From NCBI RefSeq assembly GCF_910592395.1, contig NC_088320.1, positions 14,756,501-14,820,500 on the forward strand: a DNA stretch of 64,000 nt. The letters run 5' to 3'. Position numbers and translations under genes: made by a program. The notes under the pieces are model-generated. The model ran no database searches, was not told the DNA's origin, and was given only the letters and a program-made list of their open reading frames with translations. The stretch is from Lineus longissimus (taxonomy: Eukaryota; Nemertea; Pilidiophora; Heteronemertea; Lineidae). Of the stretch, positions 61,667 to 64,000 are shown in pieces (positions within the stretch are counted from its first letter, which is position 1; each line of letters begins with the position of its first letter).

Positions 61667-62173
61667 TCATTCCATTAAAGGAATAGTACATTTCTTCTCT
61701 TTAACTACAGGTTTAACAAGAGGGTTAATTGATCCCTTCATGACTGCTTCATTAGGACTTTGTCCTGAGAGCGTAGCTCGAGTTGAGCCTGATCGCTGCT
61801 CTTTACTTACTTTTTTAGGAAGTTTCTTAAACATAATGAATGCTGCTAAAATAATTGCACCTAAACCTAGTACAAAGACATAAGTATTACTACTAGATTC
61901 ACGCAGTGATACATCAGTATTTTGAGATTGTGGTTCTTCTTCCTCTAATTCTTCTTCCTCCTTTTCCACAACTCTGTTGTTTGGTGAGGAGTCCTGTACT
62001 TTAAATGTCGTCTTATCCTTTTTTATCGTCTTAAATTCCTTAGATCTTCTACCCAGTTCTCTAGACCATGCTAATTGTTTCTCTGATCGAGGTTTCTTAG
62101 ACACTGAAACTTTAGTCGGACTTTGTCCTGAGAGCATATCTTGAGTAGTATCAGTTACAGTTTCAAGTTCCAT
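61667..62173 (-). CDS. Tail-anchored basic membrane protein, Polinton-2
   Basis: 168 residues, homologous to 22575-22889: basic W.RELGRRSKEFK motif, acidic linker (EKEEEELEEEEPQ), membrane segment (YVFVLGLGAIILAAFIMF). Two in-frame double-hairpin repeats: 62115-62147 near the N-terminus (TQDMLSGQSPT) and 61755-61785 after the membrane helix (STRATLSGQSPN). ATG in GATAAATGG. Confidence 0.72.
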   Translation of the reverse strand: MELETVTDTTQDMLSGQSPTKVSVSKKPRSEKQLAWSRELGRRSKEFKTIKKDKTTFKVQDSSPNNRVVEKEEEELEEEEPQSQNTDVSLRESSSNTYVFVLGLGAIILAAFIMFKKLPKKVSKEQRSGSTRATLSGQSPNEAVMKGSINPLVKPVVKEKKCTIPLME

Positions 62174-62222
62174 TTATCTTGGCCGAATTTAATTCGAACT
62201 ATGTTCTCATAACCAGGTTAAT

Positions 62223-63074
62223 TTAGTCTTCTTTATCATCACTACCTGTGATATCTAGACTTTCATCTATTGATTTGTCACATTCAGAGACAGTCATATT
62301 TGGTGTATTCATATTTGATGCAGTCATACTCGATGTATTCATAGATGATTCCTCATGACAATGACCTAAAGTAATAAGTGTTGTTGAGGCAAGTGCAGTT
62401 AATGGTCCCATTCTCAAACTCAACCATCCAAGCCATTTATCCAATTCGTTAGTTATCAAATAATCATTTCTAAGATCATGGTAAAGATTATCTTCATCAT
62501 CTATTGGTAATAACCACCTTGATAATTTAGTGTAAGCTTTAATTACTGTCTTACCCAAAGAATCATTAAGTCTGGCAGCCATCTTTGTTTCATACATTCT
62601 ATGGTGTTTTAAGATTTCTTTTTCAGTCATATTATCTAAGTCATTAAAAGTTATTTGTTTATTAAGGAAATCCTTGCTTTTACCAGTTGCAACTAGAATC
62701 TCTAAGTCTTGTTTGGCTTTAAGGCCACTATCAGTCAAATAGTTCAAATTTTGTTGATTGCTAGTCGGACTTTGTCCTGAGAGCGTAGCTCGAGTTGATC
62801 CTAGTTGGCAACTAGAATTGACTATTCCTTGACTGGGATTAACTATTCCTTGACTAGGATTAACAAAATTTGAACTATTCAACTGCTTGTTTGAAACTTG
62901 TTGATTTGTAGAGCAGTTCTGTTGAAAGTTAGTTCTGTTTTGTTGGTAACTACCAGTGTTCTGTTGGTTAGAAGCCCCAACTCGAGCTAAGCTCTCAGGA
63001 CTCATAACACCAATCTGTTTCATCTGTTGTTCAATCACTGCAGATGTCTGACTATTCATTTGCTGATTATTCAT
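62223..63074 (-). CDS. Gln/Asn-rich protein with conserved Polinton C-terminal domain
   Basis: 283 residues. The N-terminal ~95 are Gln/Asn-rich (NNQQMNSQ, QQNRTNFQQN, duplicated VNPSQGI). The C-terminal domain matches the 139-residue Polinton-1 protein at 23823-24242. A full double-hairpin repeat (62764-62796; STRATLSGQSPT) joins the low-complexity part to the domain, and a half repeat (62980-63002; SPESLARV) lies near the start. ATG in TTAAATG. Confidence 0.72.
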   Translation of the reverse strand: MNNQQMNSQTSAVIEQQMKQIGVMSPESLARVGASNQQNTGSYQQNRTNFQQNCSTNQQVSNKQLNSSNFVNPSQGIVNPSQGIVNSSCQLGSTRATLSGQSPTSNQQNLNYLTDSGLKAKQDLEILVATGKSKDFLNKQITFNDLDNMTEKEILKHHRMYETKMAARLNDSLGKTVIKAYTKLSRWLLPIDDEDNLYHDLRNDYLITNELDKWLGWLSLRMGPLTALASTTLITLGHCHEESSMNTSSMTASNMNTPNMTVSECDKSIDESLDITGSDDKED

Positions 63075-63125
63075 TTAAAATTATGGAAAAATGACTGTTA
63101 AATGAAAAATGCTGTTTTCACAACT

Positions 63126-64000
63126 TTATTGCATCTTAACACTAGCTCGAGCTGTGCTCTCAGGACGAAGTCCGGCTCGAGCTGTGCTCTCAGGACGAAG
63201 TCCGGCTGGTGTAAACTTAATATTACTGATGCAGTTAATGTCTCGACCTGCACTGGCACTCAGTAAAACGTCAAACTGCTTGTCAATATCCTGGTCATAT
63301 TCCTTCTCAACCTTGTAATTCTGGAAGAAAATACTTTGAGTGAAATCATACCATAATATATCCAAATCATTTACTCGCTCCTTGTTGGTTAAAAAAGGTG
63401 TAAATATTACATAATCAATTTTCAGCGTTTTAAAGGCTTGGTGTAAAAATACCTTGTAGTTAATGGTGACCTTCACACCACAGTATAGCAGAAATCTAAG
63501 GAAAGCATAGTACACTAGTCTAAGGTCAGTGATATTCTCATCGGTTAATTGCGGTTTACCAATTGCCCTGTTAATAAATTCAATGGCAAGAAACCAATCA
63601 TATTCCCCACAGTGAAATTTAAAAAGCATGGCTTCACCATGTAACCCTTGGTTACAAAACTTAGAGGGGAGAGTGTTAATACCCATTTTTAGGGCTGACT
63701 GAAGAGTACTTTCATATCTCTGCTTACTAAGACATTTTCTGTGACTTGAAAAGTAGCAATGTAAATACCCTTCCACAAAGTCCTTTAAATACTTAACTGC
63801 CGATTCGGACAGCCGACTCCATCCAAGTTTCCTTAGAATACTGTCAAAGTAACGTGTCTTGTTGTCAATATTGATCTCAAGAGTTTTAAAATCATCGTCG
63901 TAAGTAGTCGAATTGCAATTGGTGCAGAATTGATACTTCACAGTTTTAGCTGCGTACCTTGCTGAATTCAAGTTTTTTTGATACTCAAAAAGTGTCCACC
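63126..64000 (-). CDS. Candidate VLTF3-like late transcription factor (N-terminus outside the window)
   Basis: The frame is open from the window edge; the first Met of the nominal ORF is a TTG at 63971 and not a real start. A CTNC pair near the visible N-terminus (FCTNCNSTTYDDDFKTLEI) is followed by YFDSILRKLGW and a helical C-terminus (YAFLRFLLYCGV...PFLTNKERVNDLDILWYDF) that resembles the end of VLTF3 proteins, where K.R....D.IW is conserved. This is from memory of the family and needs a profile search. The last ~20 residues come from two tandem double-hairpin repeats (63145-63204; GLRPESTARA twice). Confidence 0.5.
   Translation of the reverse strand, partial: WTLFEYQKNLNSARYAAKTVKYQFCTNCNSTTYDDDFKTLEINIDNKTRYFDSILRKLGWSRLSESAVKYLKDFVEGYLHCYFSSHRKCLSKQRYESTLQSALKMGINTLPSKFCNQGLHGEAMLFKFHCGEYDWFLAIEFINRAIGKPQLTDENITDLRLVYYAFLRFLLYCGVKVTINYKVFLHQAFKTLKIDYVIFTPFLTNKERVNDLDILWYDFTQSIFFQNYKVEKEYDQDIDKQFDVLLSASAGRDINCISNIKFTPAGLRPESTARAGLRPESTARASVKMQ
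63145..63204. repeat. Two exact tandem 30-bp double-hairpin units
   Basis: 63145-63174 and 63175-63204 are identical 30-mers, so the unit length is 30 bp, a multiple of three. Translated on the minus strand they give GLRPESTARA twice at the protein end. Confidence 0.95.

Larger units (their letters stand above)
52128..63204. repeat. Dispersed ~30-bp double-hairpin repeat family (about 19 copies)
   Basis: Each unit is a GAGC-TNT-GCTC mini-hairpin followed by TCA and a GGAC-RAA-GTCC mini-hairpin, usually framed by ACTC...CGAC. Copies: 52128, 52626 (inverse), 55108, 55222 (inverse), 56663, 56811, 58061 and 58093 (inverse pair), 59072, 59848, 61564, 61596, 61623, 61755, 62115, 62764, 62980 (half), 63145 and 63175. 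Stems are kept while loops vary (GAA, AAA, CTT, ACA). Some copies change both arms together (GAAC...GTTC). They occur in both orientations and at least four coding readings, and none breaks a gene. Confidence 0.92.
49381..64000. mobile_element. Polinton-2: left ~14.6 kb of a Polinton (right end outside the window)
   Basis: It starts AGAATATATG directly after AATACG, the putative 6-bp target-site duplication. It encodes MCP, minor capsid, packaging ATPase, integrase with chromodomain and pPolB, so the identity is certain. Gene order differs from Polinton-1 and protein similarity is modest, so it is another lineage. The right TIR and the second duplication copy are not in view. The element is littered with a ~30-bp double-hairpin repeat (see 52128-63204). 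Confidence 0.96.

Noticed and set aside
52128-63204. Double-hairpin repeats as hammerhead ribozymes or a CRISPR array
   Set aside because: The sequence around CTGAGAGC..GAG lacks the hammerhead CUGANGA core and GAAAC partner. Copies are in both orientations at irregular spacing without spacers, so this is not CRISPR.
1-64000. tRNA or rRNA genes
   Set aside because: None seen by eye. The only tRNA-like stretch is the 20-base primer-binding site at 18157-18176.

Overview
The window is from an animal genome, probably a marine invertebrate. It has a spliced NPC2-like gene, a tandem array of intronless class A GPCR genes, mariner-like MITEs, two different Polinton/Maverick elements and a long-LTR retroelement carrying a dynein heavy-chain cDNA fragment. 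I cannot name the species. Expanded arrays of single-exon rhodopsin-type GPCRs are known from sea urchins, among others, but that does not decide it.

Layout. 1-1861 is one copy (F) of a segmental duplication whose other copy (E) lies at 47517-49380. 2519-5897 is a four-exon NPC2/ML-domain gene. 6785-34593 is a complete Polinton (Polinton-1) with AG...CT ends, ~620-650 bp terminal inverted repeats and a CATACT 6-bp target-site duplication. Nested inside it (10745-22136) is an 11.4-kb LTR element with LTRs of 3957 bp and an ATGG duplication, which splits one Polinton gene. Without this nested element Polinton-1 is about 16.4 kb, a normal size for the family. 35.2-47.5 kb is a tandem array, with three intact and one broken GPCR genes on the minus strand. 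Each GPCR is flanked by decayed N- and C-terminal remnants of an older relative. 49381-64000 is the left ~14.6 kb of a second Polinton (Polinton-2), cut by the window end. It sits in duplication copy E, so copy F shows its empty target site.

The two Polintons share protein-primed DNA polymerase B, DDE integrase, A32/FtsK-like packaging ATPase, double-jelly-roll major capsid protein, jelly-roll minor capsid protein, HNH protein and several small conserved proteins. Their gene order is different and their integrases differ: Polinton-2 has a C-terminal chromodomain, Polinton-1 has none and has Asp at the third catalytic position. I see no adenain-type maturation protease in the complete Polinton-1. 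Nearly all genes of both elements begin at a TAAATG-type box overlapping or just upstream of the ATG, like poxvirus late promoters. Polinton-2 also carries a candidate VLTF3-like late transcription factor and Polinton-1 a zinc-ribbon protein.

The most unusual items are: (1) about 19 copies of a ~30-bp double-hairpin repeat across Polinton-2, in both orientations and several reading frames, many in frame inside proteins, with compensatory stem changes; (2) the LTR element, whose tRNA-Leu primer-binding site is fused to antisense dynein cDNA through 13 nt of shared sequence, suggesting capture by mis-annealing during reverse transcription; (3) TAAATG boxes together with a VLTF3-like protein; (4) nearly identical GPCR paralogs whose differences cluster at two extracellular edges.

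Many nominal open frames here begin with TTG or GTG. For the genes below I chose ATG starts where one exists and say so where it changes the gene.
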